From assembly GCA_013076295.1 (NCBI GenBank), contig RQOL01000374.1:4206743-4270742 (forward strand): DNA of 64,000 bases, given 5' to 3'. Below the pieces are notes generated by a model, which saw only the letters and a list, made by a program, of their open reading frames with translations, was not told the origin of the DNA and made no database searches. The position numbers and the translations under genes were made by a program. Numbering within the stretch: the stretch's first letter is position 1; each line of letters begins with the position of its first letter. Positions 23,925 to 35,386 of this stretch are shown here, one piece after another. Origin of the DNA: Sanderia malayensis (lineage: Eukaryota; Cnidaria; Scyphozoa; Semaeostomeae; Pelagiidae).

Positions 23925-24545
23925 AAAGTATATTACTTTTTGTGTCCATCCCAATTTTTTGACGATCGCTGTCCCGCTCAGATCGAAGGCCAAAACAACA
24001 GAAACCCACCCCAATTTTTGTTGAAGATCACTGTCCCACTTAGGTCGAAAGTCAAAAGAACAGAAACCCACCCCACTTCTGTTTAAGATCGCTGTTCCAC
24101 TCAGGCCGAAGGCCAAAACAACATAACCCAACCCCACTTTTCTTGAAAATCGCTATTCCACTCAGATGGAAGGCCAAAACTATTGAAGCCCACGCCATTT
24201 TTGCTCAAGATCACTGTTCCACTCAGATCGAAGGCCAAAACAACAGAATCCCACCCCAAATTTTGTTGAAGTTCACTGTCCCGCTCAGGTAGAAGTCCAA
24301 AACAACAGAGGCCCACGCCACTTTTGTTGAAGGTCGCTGTCCCACTCAGATGGAAGGCCAAAACAACAGAAACCCACCTCAATTTTTGTTGAAGATCACT
24401 GTCCCACTCAGGTCGAAGGCCAAAAGAACAGAAACCCACCCCACTTCTGTTTAAGATCGCTGTTCCACTCAGGCCGAAGGCCAAAACAACATAACCCAAC
24501 CCCACTTTTGTTGAAAATCGCTGTTCCACTCAGATGGAAGGCCAA
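23925..24545 (+). repeat. 60-bp subterminal minisatellite of Helitron B, about 10 units
   Basis: Each unit contains GATCACTGTCCCACTCAG, GTCGAAGGCCAAAACAACAG and AAACCCACCCCA with small variations. It is the reverse complement of the unit at 1001-1190. The minus strand is open across several units only because the period is a multiple of three. Confidence 0.92.
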
Positions 24546-24546
24546 T

Positions 24547-24578
24547 ATACTAGGGAGGTAGCGCGCCAGCCTTCCTAG
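24547..24578 (+). other. Helitron B 3' hairpin and CTAG end
   Basis: ACTAGGGAGGTAGCGCGC pairs imperfectly with CAGCCTTCCTAGT. The CTAG is followed by T, and the next element (C2) begins at once with TC. Confidence 0.78.
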
Positions 24579-24874
24579 TCTACTATATATTCTGTGATGT
24601 CACGTGCCAAGGGCTCGAAACTACGCTGAAACAATAGATTCGACCCGAAACAATAGGTCGAACGCCCCAAAACAATGGGCCGAAACGGCGAACGAGGTAT
24701 CCATAAAGGCTTTTTTCTGAGGCCCTTAATCTGCCCTATTTTTAAGTGAGTTGTTCTTTGCCGGCTGAACCAAAAAGTTATCTATATGACAGCTCACTGT
24801 TTCGAAGAAAAGGTTAGGCAATTTTTTGTTTATATTCGCTTAATTGGCTATCACGATAAAACCACGGTTTATGC

Positions 24875-25286
24875 ACAGAATAGAGATAATACAGAAGGCC
24901 AACTCGTGTCGGTATCCTTTGAAGTCCATGGTCATGGATTTTGTGGAGTCCTTAAACTCGTTTTCATGTCGCCAGTGGCCGAACAATGGCGACATGAAAA
25001 CGAGAATAGAAAAAAGAATAGGCCTGTGTTTAATGGCGGATAGTGACAAAATGCTGTGGCAGGGAGAGCGGGTGTTTTGTGTGAATGTCATTAAAAGGGC
25101 TTTACATACAAGTGAAGAAACTTTCACTGATACACGGAATAACAAAATGAAGGCATAATTATTGTGTTTTTTTGATTTATTATATTTAGCATATTACACA
25201 ACACGTGTTTTGGAGTCCTTAACCTCGTTTACATGCGTGACCATCGAAAATGCTCGAGTTGGCCTTCTGTATTATCTTTATTCTGT
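24875..25286. mobile_element. 412-bp MULE-like MITE with 9-bp target duplication
   Basis: Terminal inverted repeats begin ACAGAATAGAGATAATACAG and continue with AAGGCCAACTCG; the right end is its complement with one change. GGTTTATGC stands on both sides (24866-24874 and 25287-25295), and the other C copies have one uninterrupted version of this site. A 9-bp duplication is typical of Mutator-like elements. Near the middle is a 16-bp perfect hairpin (24959-25003, CGTTTTCATGTCGCCA and its complement). Confidence 0.85.
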
Positions 25287-25741
25287 GGTTTATGCTAGCG
25301 AAACTTCCAAATTCGCGTCACGAACTCCATTTTCGAACAGAGTGTTCGCTCTTCACGTGACCCGTTTCGCCTTTTCCTGCAATTTGATTGGCTCTTTTCG
25401 CGCGACCCACGTAGGTTGTCGATCAATCTTCGTTTTTCACCCTCAGTGCAGCAGGTACTTTGGAGAAGACACGTGTTTTTGTTTCGGACACAAAGGGCGC
25501 CTTTCAAACTGTTTTACGAGCTGAATTATCTTTGTAAAGAGCTGCCAATTGTTTCCAAGACCCCTGGACAGTTGCAGGAAACAAATGGGAACACAGGTGA
25601 TAGCTTTGTTTTGTATTTTGAGTTGTTGAATTAGTTATAGTTTTCGTAGTAGGGGTTGCTTTGGCAAAACAAAGTCAAAGTTATGAATTTTTCAGGCGCT
25701 ATTTGCACGATTTTCCCCATTTAAACTTTCCACAAGTGTTT

Positions 25742-26205
25742 GTATGTTTGTATAGTAGGTATAGTAGGCATAGTATGTTTTTATAGTAGGCATAGTATGT
25801 ATAGTATGTTTTTATAGTATGCATAGTAGGTTTTGTATGCTTTTATGGTAGGTATAGTATGTAGGTATAGTAGGTATAGCATGTATAGTATGTTTTTATA
25901 GTAAGTATAGTAGGTATAGTATGTTTTTATAGTAGGTATAGTATGTATAGTATGTTTTTATAGTAGGTATAGTATGTATAGTATGTTTTTATAGTAGGTA
26001 TAGTAGGTATAGTATATTGGTATAGTATGTTGGTATAGTAGGTATAGTATGTTGGTATGGTATGTAGTATAGTATGATGTTACAGTAGGTATAGTATGTT
26101 GGTATAGTATGTAGGTATAGTATGATTTTATAGTAGGTATAGTATGTTGGTATAGTATGTATGTATGTATGTATGTATGTATGTATGTATGTATGTATGT
26201 AGGGG
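25742..26205. repeat. TATAGTAGG array and GTAT microsatellite of C2
   Basis: The same minisatellite as at 595-957, running into a perfect TATG/GTAT tetranucleotide run at about 26155-26205. A second GTAT run lies at 26302-26380. Confidence 0.92.
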
Positions 26206-26686
26206 CATGAGCGGTAGTGAATACAGCGCGCCAACCAGATTAAGCTTTGTTTACTTGACGGGCTCCGGGGAGGGAGCGAAGGGACCGAGCCCGGCTCATG
26301 AATGTATGTATGTATGCATGTATGTATGTATGTATGTATGTAGGTATGTGTGTAGGTATGTATGTATGTATGTATGTATGGGCATGAGCGTAAGCGAATG
26401 CAGCGCACGAAGTGCGCCCTATCAGCCAATGTTTCTTGATAAAAGATAGAAAGGCGAGCGCAGCGAGCTAACTTATTGTATGTGGGGTTCACAGGGGCAT
26501 GAGCATAAGCGAATGCAGCGCACGAAGTGCGCCAACCATAGGCGAGTGCAGCGAGCTAACCCATTGTAAGTGGGGTAGAAAGGGGCATGAGCGTAAGCGA
26601 ATGCAGCGCGCGAAGCGCGCCAACCAGATTAAGTTTTTTTTACTTGATGGGCTGGGGCGACGAGCGAAGCGAGTGATGACCCCTAG
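26206..26686 (+). repeat. 3' subrepeats of C2 (GGGCATGAGCGTAAGCGAATG units)
   Basis: Four diverged units start GGGCATGAGCG.AAGCGAATG and contain the palindromes GCGCACGAAGTGCGC or GCGCGCGAAGCGCGC; two also contain GCGAGCGCAGCGAGC. The last unit runs into ACTTGATGGGCTGGGGCGA and the CTAG terminus. The same units end C3 and C4. Confidence 0.85.
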
Positions 26687-29634
26687 TGAAGGTAATAAAA
26701 TGGGCAGACTACGCAAACAGATGGCCCCATTTGAAGCACATTGACTTTCCAGACACAGGTGTATGGCCTATTGTCAATTTGCTGATTGGTATTGACTACC
26801 TCTAGCTGCATTATTGCTACAAAGAAAGTAGGGGACAAGAAGGAGAGCCTTTTGCTATAAGAACCCCGTTGGGATGGACATGCATAGGAGATCCAGAGGG
26901 AAAGAAGATTCGAGATGTCTACACAAACTTCGGTATAACAACTTTGTTTACTACAAGAAGCTCTGAATATGATGACATCAATTCTACGATGAAGAAGTTT
27001 TGGGATATTGATTAATCTGGAATTCTCTTAGAAGAACCACTGGTAGAACCTGAGTCAAAAGCGGCAATCAAGAAAGCTGAGAAGTCATTCAAGTTGGTGG
27101 ATGGTCGTTATAAAATCGGGGTACCCTGGAAAAATGAAAACCACCGGATGTTGGAAAATAAGAAGATGGCTGTAAATCGATTGAAGAATACTGAGAAGCG
27201 TTTGCTCAAGAACCCAGATGTGAAGAAAGCATATGATGATGTCATAACTCAAAATCTACAGAAAGGATATATTCGAAAAGTTTCAGCTTCAGAGTTACAG
27301 CAAGAGAGCAGCTGGTATCTTCATCATTTTGCCATTTTGAAGCCTAATAGAGCGACTACAAAAACTCGAATCGTGTTCGATGCCTCTGCAAAATATGAAG
27401 GTATATCTTTGAACGATATGATCTATTCTGGCCCGAAGCTGCAACGTTCATTGTTTGATGTTTTACTATGCTTCAGACGTCATCCAGTAGCCATAGTCTG
27501 TGACATTGCTGAAATGTACCTCAGAATTCTAATTCCAGAAGCCAATCGTCCGTATCATAGATTTCTTTGGAGAAATTGTGAACTGGAAAGAGACCCGGAT
27601 AAATATGAATTTAACAGAGTTGTGTTTGGGGTTACAAGCTCACCATTTCAAGCACAATTCGTGATTCAGAAACATGCCCAGCATGCACAGCTTAGAATTT
27701 TCAATGGCTGCAGAAAACGCATTGAAGTCAACCTATATGGACGATAGTATGGATTCTGCACCAGAAGTAGAAGACGGAATTGAGCTTTACAATCAGTTGA
27801 CAGGTCTTTGGGAAAAAGCAGGTATGCGAGCACGGAAATGGTTGTCTAACTCATCAAAAGTTCTAGCTGTAATTCCAGTTGAAGACAGAGCTTCGGAAAC
27901 CGATTTAAAGAATGGAGAGCTTCCAACTGTAAAAACTTTGGGTATTCTTTGGAAGACCAAAGAAGACAGTTTCTGCTTTCATTCAAGATCACCAGAGGTA
28001 GAAGAAGTTATGCTTCAGAGTTGTGTTTGGGGTTACAAGCTCACCATTTCAAGCACAATTCGTGATTCAGAAACATGCCCAGCATGCACAGCTTAGAATT
28101 TTCAATGGCTGCAGAAAACGCATTGAAGTCAACCTATATGGACGATAGTATGGATTCTGCACCAGAAGTAGAAGACGGAATTGAGCTTTACAATCAGTTG
28201 ACAGGTCTTTGGGAAAAAGCAGGTATGCGAGCACGGAAATGGTTGTCTAACTCATCAAAAGTTCTAGCTGTAATTCCAGTTGAAGACAGAGCTTCGGAAA
28301 CCGATTTAAAGAATGGAGAGCTTCCAACTGTAAAAACTTTGGGTATTCTTTGGAAGACCAAAGAAGACAGTTTCTGCTTTCATTCAAGATCACCAGAGGT
28401 AGAAGAAGTTATCACAAAGAGATCTTTTTTGAAAAGAGCAGCAACTGTGTTTGATCCTCTTGTTTTTTTGGCACCATTTATCATAAGAGCAAAGGTGATA
28501 ATGCAAGATGTCTGGCGTAAAGGCGTTGACTGGGATGATGATCTTGATGATGAGCTGAAGGCAAAAATTCGAAGCTGGTATGGTGATTTGGAATTGTCGA
28601 GTCTTTCGGTCCCAAGATGTCTACATAGTGGTAAGCATGAAAATATCGCGTCAATGCAGTTGCACATTTTCACTGATGCATCGGAACAAGCATAGGGAGC
28701 TGTTGCTTATGCGAGACATACTTATATTGATCACTCAACCAGGACTACTAACATCGTTGCAGCGAAAACTCGTGTTGCACCTTTGGTAGCTACAAGCATC
28801 CCAAGGATGGAGTTAATGGGAGCAGTTACGGGACTTAGATTGGCAGTTTCGGTAGTTCGTGCATTACAAGTATCAATGAAGCAAGTCATCTTCTGGTGTG
28901 ACAGCATGAACACACTGTGGTGGATACGTGGATATAGCAGAAGTTTCAAACCGTTTGTTGCAAATCTTGTTGGACAGGTTCAAAATATGACTAACCCTGA
29001 ACAATGGAGATATGTTGCTACAAAAGAAAATCCAGCTGATCACTTGACCAGAGGTATGACAGTATCAGCATTAGCTGGTAGTGATCAATGGTGGAAAGGA
29101 CCTGTCTTCTTACGAGTTACGGAAGAACAATGTGAATCAGTGAATCAATTCGAGATGTCACTAGAAGCAGAAAAAGAGCAGAAGAAATCTTGTCAGTTGA
29201 AATTGAAGTCTGCAATAGAAATGCATGAGAAGAAACAATCACTGTTTGCTGTTACAGACAACACGAAGGGATCTACCACAAGAAAATCGATGGAAAAAGA
29301 AGAGTATTGGGTTTTGGAGCCTTCTCGTTTTTCAAGTGGGCTTCGGCTCACAAAAATTGTAGCATGGGTTTATCGCTTCCTGAACAACTGTCGCACAACA
29401 CAAAAACGGATAATTGAGGATGAGTTGACAGATGAAGAAATCAAGGATGCAGAAGTTAGTGTCATCAGAGAAATGCAGAAAGAAGTATTTGCAGAAGAAT
29501 ATCAATTACTTTCAAAAGAAAGACAGATAAAAGGTAACAGCAAATTAGTTGCTCTGCAGCCACGTATAGATGAAGACGGAGTTCTTAGATGCAACGGAAG
29601 ACTGAGGAATGCCGACTTTCTACCATACGACGTA
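26687..29634 (+). pseudogene. BEL pol: protease-RT linker, reverse transcriptase, RNase H, start of integrase
   Basis: The frame resumes as WADYANRWPHLKHIDFP, then NLLIGIDY, with stops at about 26803 and 27015. RT follows (RIVFDASAKYEGISLNDMI, then CDIAEMYLRILIPEANRPYH, then YMDDSMDSA, the catalytic box). A 411-bp tandem duplication (27615-28412) repeats the YMDD region and shifts the frame. After it come RTVFDPLVFLAPF-like sequence (a stop near 28695), RNase H-like CDSMNTLWWIRGYSRSFK and the integrase N-terminus, ending NADFLPYDV at the Academ-like insertion. Confidence 0.88.
27615..28412 (+). repeat. 411-bp tandem duplication within BEL RT
   Basis: The sequence from CAGAGTTGTGTTTGGGGTTA to GTAGAAGAAGTTAT occurs twice, offset by 411 bases and apparently identical. 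It arose within this copy because the single RT is the expected state. The junction (TGCTT) puts the second copy out of frame with the first. Confidence 0.93.
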
Positions 29635-29984
29635 TAGTCCGTGAGCTACGACCCCCGACCTGGAATCCCCCCCACCACAGCCAAAGTTTATGTTTTTCCT
29701 ACACTTCAAAGCATGCTGATTACGAATATGCATGTTAACATTGAATAAACTGGGACGGAGGTCTTGTTTTTACTAAATTAAAATATGTACTTTGGGTTTT
29801 TTAAGCGAATCTTAAATCTTGACGTCAGAGGGCAACTATTTTACTTTCCGGTCGAAAATAGCACTATATTAACGAAAAGTTGACCAAATATGAAGCAAAA
29901 TGCTCTCCACTGTCAAAACAACCAAGACTCAAATTATTTTATCTTTTAAGGTAATCGCAAAAGCCTATGACGTCATATTCCCAT
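29635..29984. repeat. Left TIR of Academ-like element
   Basis: Matches the complement of 38352-38701 almost throughout, including GCATGCTGATTACGAATATG and GACTCAAATTATTTTATC. A few indels occur near 29830-29890. Confidence 0.92.
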
Positions 29985-32900
29985 GTAACAGCCCCACCAC
30001 ACCTAAAAATGATGACTTTATGAAAGATGACAAACGTTTTTCAAGTTTCTAATGATTTTTTGTGTCTTGGCTCATAATTCGACTGCAAAGTGACTTTTGT
30101 CGTTGATGGTAACCTCCTTTTGAAGATCCAAGTGAGGCTAATTTCATGATGTCTTACGTGAGACACTAAGATGGTCCAAAGGTCAAATGGCCGACTCGAC
30201 AAACATACTGTGCAGCTAGCTAAACTTCCCATGACTATGTTTAAAGCAAGTTCACAAGGTTAGTCATGAAAAGTTTTCATTGCATATTTGTTTGCTGTCA
30301 ACTGTCAATGACCCTGCTTCTTTGATTGTGTTTTGTACGTTGCATGCAGTTGCCACAACAATGCCTGATGGCCTAAGCAACCCTCCTGGCCTACTACGCT
30401 CGGAGAATTGTACTTATGTTTGGGAAGCATGCCTAACAATAAAGGATTGGAATTTTTACATTACTATCAGTAGCATTGTTTCCTTTTGTCATTGTTGTTA
30501 TCATCAATTTGATTGTTGTGGTTGTTGTTGTTGCTGTTTTATCATCATCATAATCATCAGTATCATTATCATTAATACTATCAATTACCATTTCAAAAAT
30601 GCAAGACAAAATTTGTTTAATATGCAGGTCAGCTGCAAAATGTGCATTTTCTTTCAAGAACTCTTTTATTTATAACAGCGTGGAAATGTCCAAGAGAAAA
30701 TCTACCGAGTTGGGCGATGAGTCTGTCACGAGAAAAAAAGTTTGTATCATCCACAATGAAGACAGTAAGGCTGAAAACTTTGTTTACCTTAAAGGGTCTA
30801 GTTTTCAGAAGATATGTGATATCAGGGATAAACGCCTTTCGTTACCAAAAGGATCAAAACAAAGAATGGAAAAAGAATGTGCCCAAATTCCTGCAGATAT
30901 CGGCAGTGACACTGGTTATCATAGAGACTGCTATCAAAAGTTTACTATGAATCTGAAAAGGTTTGAGGTGGTCGAGAATGAAGAAAAATCTCGTACAAAA
31001 CGTGCCTCTAGAGGAAACGGGAATGAGAGCACCATCTTTTCACCTGAATGCATTTTCTGCAATAGGAGTGGGAGAAAAAAAATCAAAGTGAAAGGTACCT
31101 GGACTACCGAAGGGACATCAAGATTTGATCTTGGCGGAGGAGAATCTTTGCAGCGATTGGTTGAAGAAAGAAAGGATGAAGATCTAGCAAGAAGAATCAG
31201 GGGATATGATTTGTTTGCTTGCGAAGCTCAATACCATAGAAGCTGTAGGATGAATTATAACGACCGTGCAAAGTGGCGAAGCAAGAACGAAGAAAACAAG
31301 CAAATAGCTATTGATCAGGCTTTGGCGCATGATACATGCTTCCAGAAAGTCTCTAAAGTCATAGACAAGGAAATAGTGCAGGAGCAAAATGTTGTCAGAC
31401 TTTCAGAACTAACGAAATCCTATGTACATCGTTTAGAAGAAACAAAGTTTGCAAATCCATCTTATAGGACGGAGAATTTGAAGAAGAAAATAAGCAACAC
31501 TTACTCTGATAAAGTGGGGTTCGTTGCTCTTGACAGAGCAAGGGGAAAATTCCAGACCGATCTTGTCTATAGCACAGAGACAAATTTAGGAACTGCCATA
31601 AAGAACGGGTATACGCTTGGCTCAGCAGATCATGTCAGAGATGTTGGGCTATTTCTCAGGAATGCCATTTCCAATGCTTTTGAAAAAGCTAATGAGCTAC
31701 CTTGGCCTCCGACTGCCACGTTTCTTGAAGGCATGGATGACCCCTTACCACCTGATTTAAGAAGGTTCTTGCAGTATCCGCTTCTGAAAAGGTAGAACGC
31801 CTTGTAAATTCAATCGGGCAGGATATTTGCAGAGCAGCAACAAATGGAAAGTGGAAGTTACCTAAACACATTCTTTTGTCCATGACCCTGCGTCATTTGT
31901 TCAGAAGTTCTAAGCTGAATACAATGATAAATAGGCTTGGTCACGCGGAAAGCTACACATTTACACTTGAATTGGAAACTGCTTTGGCAGCTGCCCTCGA
32001 CAAAGCATCGGATGTCCTATCAACCCAAATTGTAAGAAATCCTACAGTGCCCTCAGTGTTCCATTCAGACTTTGATAACTTTGATCAATTCATCAACGAT
32101 CAATCAGGCAGTGGCTCTATTCACACTGCTCATGGGATAATGCTGCAAGAATTAGAGGTTGATGAAAGTAACGACCCTGGAGGAAGCGTTCCAACCATGC
32201 CATCCTTGCCAAAGAGTGGCAAACGCTCATATGATTGTTCCTCTGAGGATGATTTACCTGCCTGCTATGTAAATAGAAGAATTAGTCCAGTGATGAAGGT
32301 TGATCAGAGATCTCTTCCTGGAAGTATTGATGCCAAGAAATACTCTGATGAGATCAACTTGATTTGGACTATTTCTCGTCTATGGTCAAGTGCAGAGGAC
32401 CAAGAAATACCCGGATGGTCCGGATTTATTTCAGAAATAGGACGAAAGCCAGCTCGGTTGACTACAATCGATTACTATCCTGTAATAAATAAGCCTATCA
32501 CGGAATACAGTACTGTACAAGAATGCCTTCAGTGCTCTGAGCAAGGCACCGAGGAAGTTGGTCAAACCTATGTTATCACTTCCTTCGACCTAGGGGTGTG
32601 CATGAAGGCATATCCCTTAGTTTGGAGCAAACCAGATAGGTACAAATATCACATCATCACTATCGGATCGTTTCATCTAATTTGTGCTTACCTCAAGATG
32701 CTTGGCAAAAAGATGGATGGAACAGGGCTGTCTGATGTGCTTCTAGAGTCTGGATTGATGACCAGTGGTTCTCTAAAAGGGGTCCTGCAGGGAAAAAATT
32801 ATAGTCGTGCAATGTATTGTCACAAGGCATTGCTTGAAGGTCTTGAGAGGATGCTGCTGCAAAAATATGCCATGCTAAATAACAATAGTGAGCACTTTCT

Positions 32901-33401
32901 TGGTCTTCCACTACATTCCATGGAAAAGCTACGAGTATTCAGTGAGGTGAGGAGTCAGGCAAATCTTGATTGCTTGATGTCGGACAATGCAATCAAACAG
33001 ATGATGGACGGATATGAAAAGTTCAAAGAAGAAATGCGTGGTGGAAAACATGGCAAAACAGCCAAGCTTTGGATGTCATATCTAGATCATGTATGGCTTG
33101 TGCTGTCCCTTATAAAAGCAGTTAAATCTAACGATTATCAGCTATACTGCTACTGTTTTTATCAGATGGCAGATTTATTCTTCTCTTTCGATGGCCAAAA
33201 TTATGCAAGATACCTAACTTTCTTTGCCGTCTTCCTTGCTAATAGAGAGTTTCCGAAACACGACCTATCTCAAGACGACGCCCGTTGGAGGCCTGGTGCG
33301 AGGACAGTCGTCGTTCTGATCGAATTTTGTTTCCGAAAATGCAACCTATGTTAGGACGACCTATCTTTGGCGCCAACATCTGAAAAATTTTTCGAATCGA
33401 A

Positions 33402-34490
33402 ATGAATGCAAATATTGCAATTCGTGATGTGATGCTTGATTTGTATGATAATAATATGTTCGATGATGATGATTTACTATTGCTCTACAACCATGATTTT
33501 AATAAACGTAATATACACCATGCTCAGCCATATTGGCAGTACGAAAGATTTAATTTGGAGAACTTGGATGCTAATGAATGTGAAGTGGAGTTTAGGTTTA
33601 GAAGGGAAGAAATTTATGATCTTGTTCGCTTATTTGAATTTCCTGAAGTCATTAGGGGCAGCAATGGAGTTGTTTTTGATGCTGTGGAGGCTCTGTGTAT
33701 TTGCCTGAAAAGATACACCTATCCATGTAGATACGTGGACCTTATTCCACGGTTTGCTAGGCCAGTTTCCCAACTTTGTATGGCTTCCAATATGGTGACA
33801 GACATGATCTTTGACAGATATGGTTATCTGCTCAGAGATTTGAATCAACCTTGGCTATCTTCTCCTAATCTGGAAAGATTTGCAGGTGCAATCCATGACA
33901 AAGGAGCTGCACTAGATAATTGTTGGGGTTTTGTAGATGGAACTGTCAGGCCAATCTGTCGACCAAAAAGGAACCAACGAGTTGTATACAATGGCCACAA
34001 ACGTGTACATGCCATCAAATTTCAATCTGTGGTAACCCCAAATGGTCTAATCGCCAATCTCTATGGGCCAGTTGAAGGCAAGAGGCATGACATTGCTTTA
34101 CTTGCAATGTCAGGTCTTTTGCCAGAGCTTGAGCAACATTCATTTGCACCAAGTGGACAAGCTCTTTGTATATATGGTGATCCTGCTTATCCACATAGGA
34201 TTCATCTTCAGTGCCCATATGAGAGACGTGCTCCATTGACTGAGCAGCAGCAAGCTTTTAACCAGTCTATGAGCAGAGTCAGAGTGTCAGTGGAGTGGGT
34301 CTTTGGAGACATTGTCAATTATTTCAAGTTTACTGACTTCAAAAAGAACCTTAAAATTGGTTTAAGTTCAGTGGGCAAGACATACATTGTATGTGCTTTG
34401 CTACGCAATGCATTAACATGCCTCCGTGGATCCACAACATCTACATTTTTTGGTATTGAACCGCCTGCCCTTAATGAATACTTTATGTAG
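33402..34490 (+). CDS. Harbinger transposase (DDE_4/HARBI1-like)
   Basis: A 362-residue intact frame for the transposase that cuts and joins Harbinger ends. The catalytic triad is visible: D179 in GFVDGT, D260 in YGDPAYP, E298 in SVEWVFGD. YNGHKRVHAIKFQSVVTP and EGKRHDIALL are typical family strands. The first ATG after the left terminus is used and the protein is of normal length. The partner Myb-like gene faces it from the right, with the stops 186 bp apart. Likely functional as sequence; expression cannot be judged. Confidence 0.93.
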   Translation: MNANIAIRDVMLDLYDNNMFDDDDLLLLYNHDFNKRNIHHAQPYWQYERFNLENLDANECEVEFRFRREEIYDLVRLFEFPEVIRGSNGVVFDAVEALCICLKRYTYPCRYVDLIPRFARPVSQLCMASNMVTDMIFDRYGYLLRDLNQPWLSSPNLERFAGAIHDKGAALDNCWGFVDGTVRPICRPKRNQRVVYNGHKRVHAIKFQSVVTPNGLIANLYGPVEGKRHDIALLAMSGLLPELEQHSFAPSGQALCIYGDPAYPHRIHLQCPYERRAPLTEQQQAFNQSMSRVRVSVEWVFGDIVNYFKFTDFKKNLKIGLSSVGKTYIVCALLRNALTCLRGSTTSTFFGIEPPALNEYFM

Positions 34491-34675
34491 GATTTTTGGG
34501 CATGGTTGCCACACTTAAAACAGCTTTTTTAAAAGCTACCAAATTACCAACCAATACTCCCTGATTTGTTTGTCAAGCTGAGATTGATCCTCAATGTAAA
34601 TAAATATGGGTACTGAGATTAAAAATATAGAGCAAGCCAGGAATATTGCAATCAAAAGAAAGAGACCGTTGCTTT

Positions 34676-35386
34676 TTAATGTTTTGCTAATAAATTTAAA
34701 ATTGCTTGGTTTTGAACAATTACAGCTTGCTGCAACTGCTCTCTTAATGCAAGCTCCCGTCTTCTCAACTCGCATTCTTCCTTCCTTAACTTATACTCTT
34801 CACTCCACATTCTCTCTTTCAGTTCTAACTCTCTTCTCTGCATTTCCACTTTCTCTCTTTCCAAATCTAAATACTTCTTGCCTTTCTCTTTCAAATACTC
34901 TACTGTCTCATCACTTGTGTCACTCTTCATACTCCTTCTCTTCTTTTTTCCCTCTGCACCCTCTACTTCTCTCCCACTTGTCTCCCCGAATCTCTCCATT
35001 GCCCTCTTTCTCACATTCTCTGCCATCTCCTTATCCTTCTCTGCCTGCTGTTGCTTCTTTGCATCTCCCCTTGCAAACCCCTCCTGTGCTTCATGGCTCT
35101 TCTCAACAATTTCCTCCATAGCCTGATCAAGTTCAGATTGTTCTACTTCAATGCCACTTGCTCTCAGTTCTATTGCCATCTTCTTCTTAAAAGTCTTTTC
35201 AAGCCTTACAAATCTGTCCCTGACAGCGCGTTGGTCCACAAACCTACAGCGGCCACTAGATATTAAAGCCTTGGCAATACTGTCCCACACTTGTCCCCTC
35301 TCCCTTGAGCCTGTCTTGAACCTGTAGGGTTCTTGCACAAGAATTTCCCTACACAGGGCTACATCATTTTCCTGACTCCACACCAT
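34676..35386 (-). CDS. Harbinger Myb/SANT-like partner protein
   Basis: About 236 residues from the Met at 35386 (MVWSQENDVALCREI); an upstream in-frame Met at 35419 adds 11 residues. The N-terminus is a SANT/Myb-like trihelix (RGQVWDSIAKAL, then VRDRFVRLEKTFKKKM). The C-terminal half is a long Glu/Lys/Arg coiled coil (LEREKVEMQRRELELKERM). In Harbinger elements such a protein helps the transposase enter the nucleus and bind termini. Position and convergent arrangement fit that role. Confidence 0.88.
   Translation of the reverse strand: MVWSQENDVALCREILVQEPYRFKTGSRERGQVWDSIAKALISSGRCRFVDQRAVRDRFVRLEKTFKKKMAIELRASGIEVEQSELDQAMEEIVEKSHEAQEGFARGDAKKQQQAEKDKEMAENVRKRAMERFGETSGREVEGAEGKKKRRSMKSDTSDETVEYLKEKGKKYLDLEREKVEMQRRELELKERMWSEEYKLRKEECELRRRELALREQLQQAVIVQNQAILNLLAKH

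Larger units (their letters stand above)
21193..24578 (+). mobile_element. Helitron B, non-autonomous
   Basis: It begins TCTGAGCGGTAAAGGTGTTG after an A in the BEL protease/RT region and ends in a hairpin plus CTAG (24575-24578) before T. Its 5' 450 bp and 3' minisatellite-hairpin match Helitron A, but it has no RepHel gene. The interior instead carries exon/intron-like tandem units (21640-22900) and a 60-bp minisatellite. At 3.4 kb it is a typical non-autonomous partner of A. Confidence 0.8.
24579..26686 (+). mobile_element. Helitron-like repeat C, copy C2
   Basis: Starts TCTACTATATATTCTGTGAT directly after the CTAG of Helitron B and ends GAGTGATGACCCCTAG before TGAAGG, where the BEL RT frame resumes. 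It holds the AACAATAGGTCGAACG block, a MULE-like MITE (24875-25286), the conserved block, the TATAGTAGG array, a GTATG microsatellite and terminal subrepeats. Complete apart from the MITE, so with C3 it defines the family ends. Confidence 0.78.

Noticed and set aside
24101..24529. Minus-strand open frame with repeated GVGFCSFGLRPEWDSD-like units
   Set aside because: It is the 60-bp minisatellite of Helitron B, whose period is a multiple of three.
34606..35121. Plus-strand Ser/Leu-rich open frame
   Set aside because: Antisense shadow of the Myb/SANT-like Harbinger partner, whose coiled-coil codons read as Ser/Leu/Phe on the other strand.
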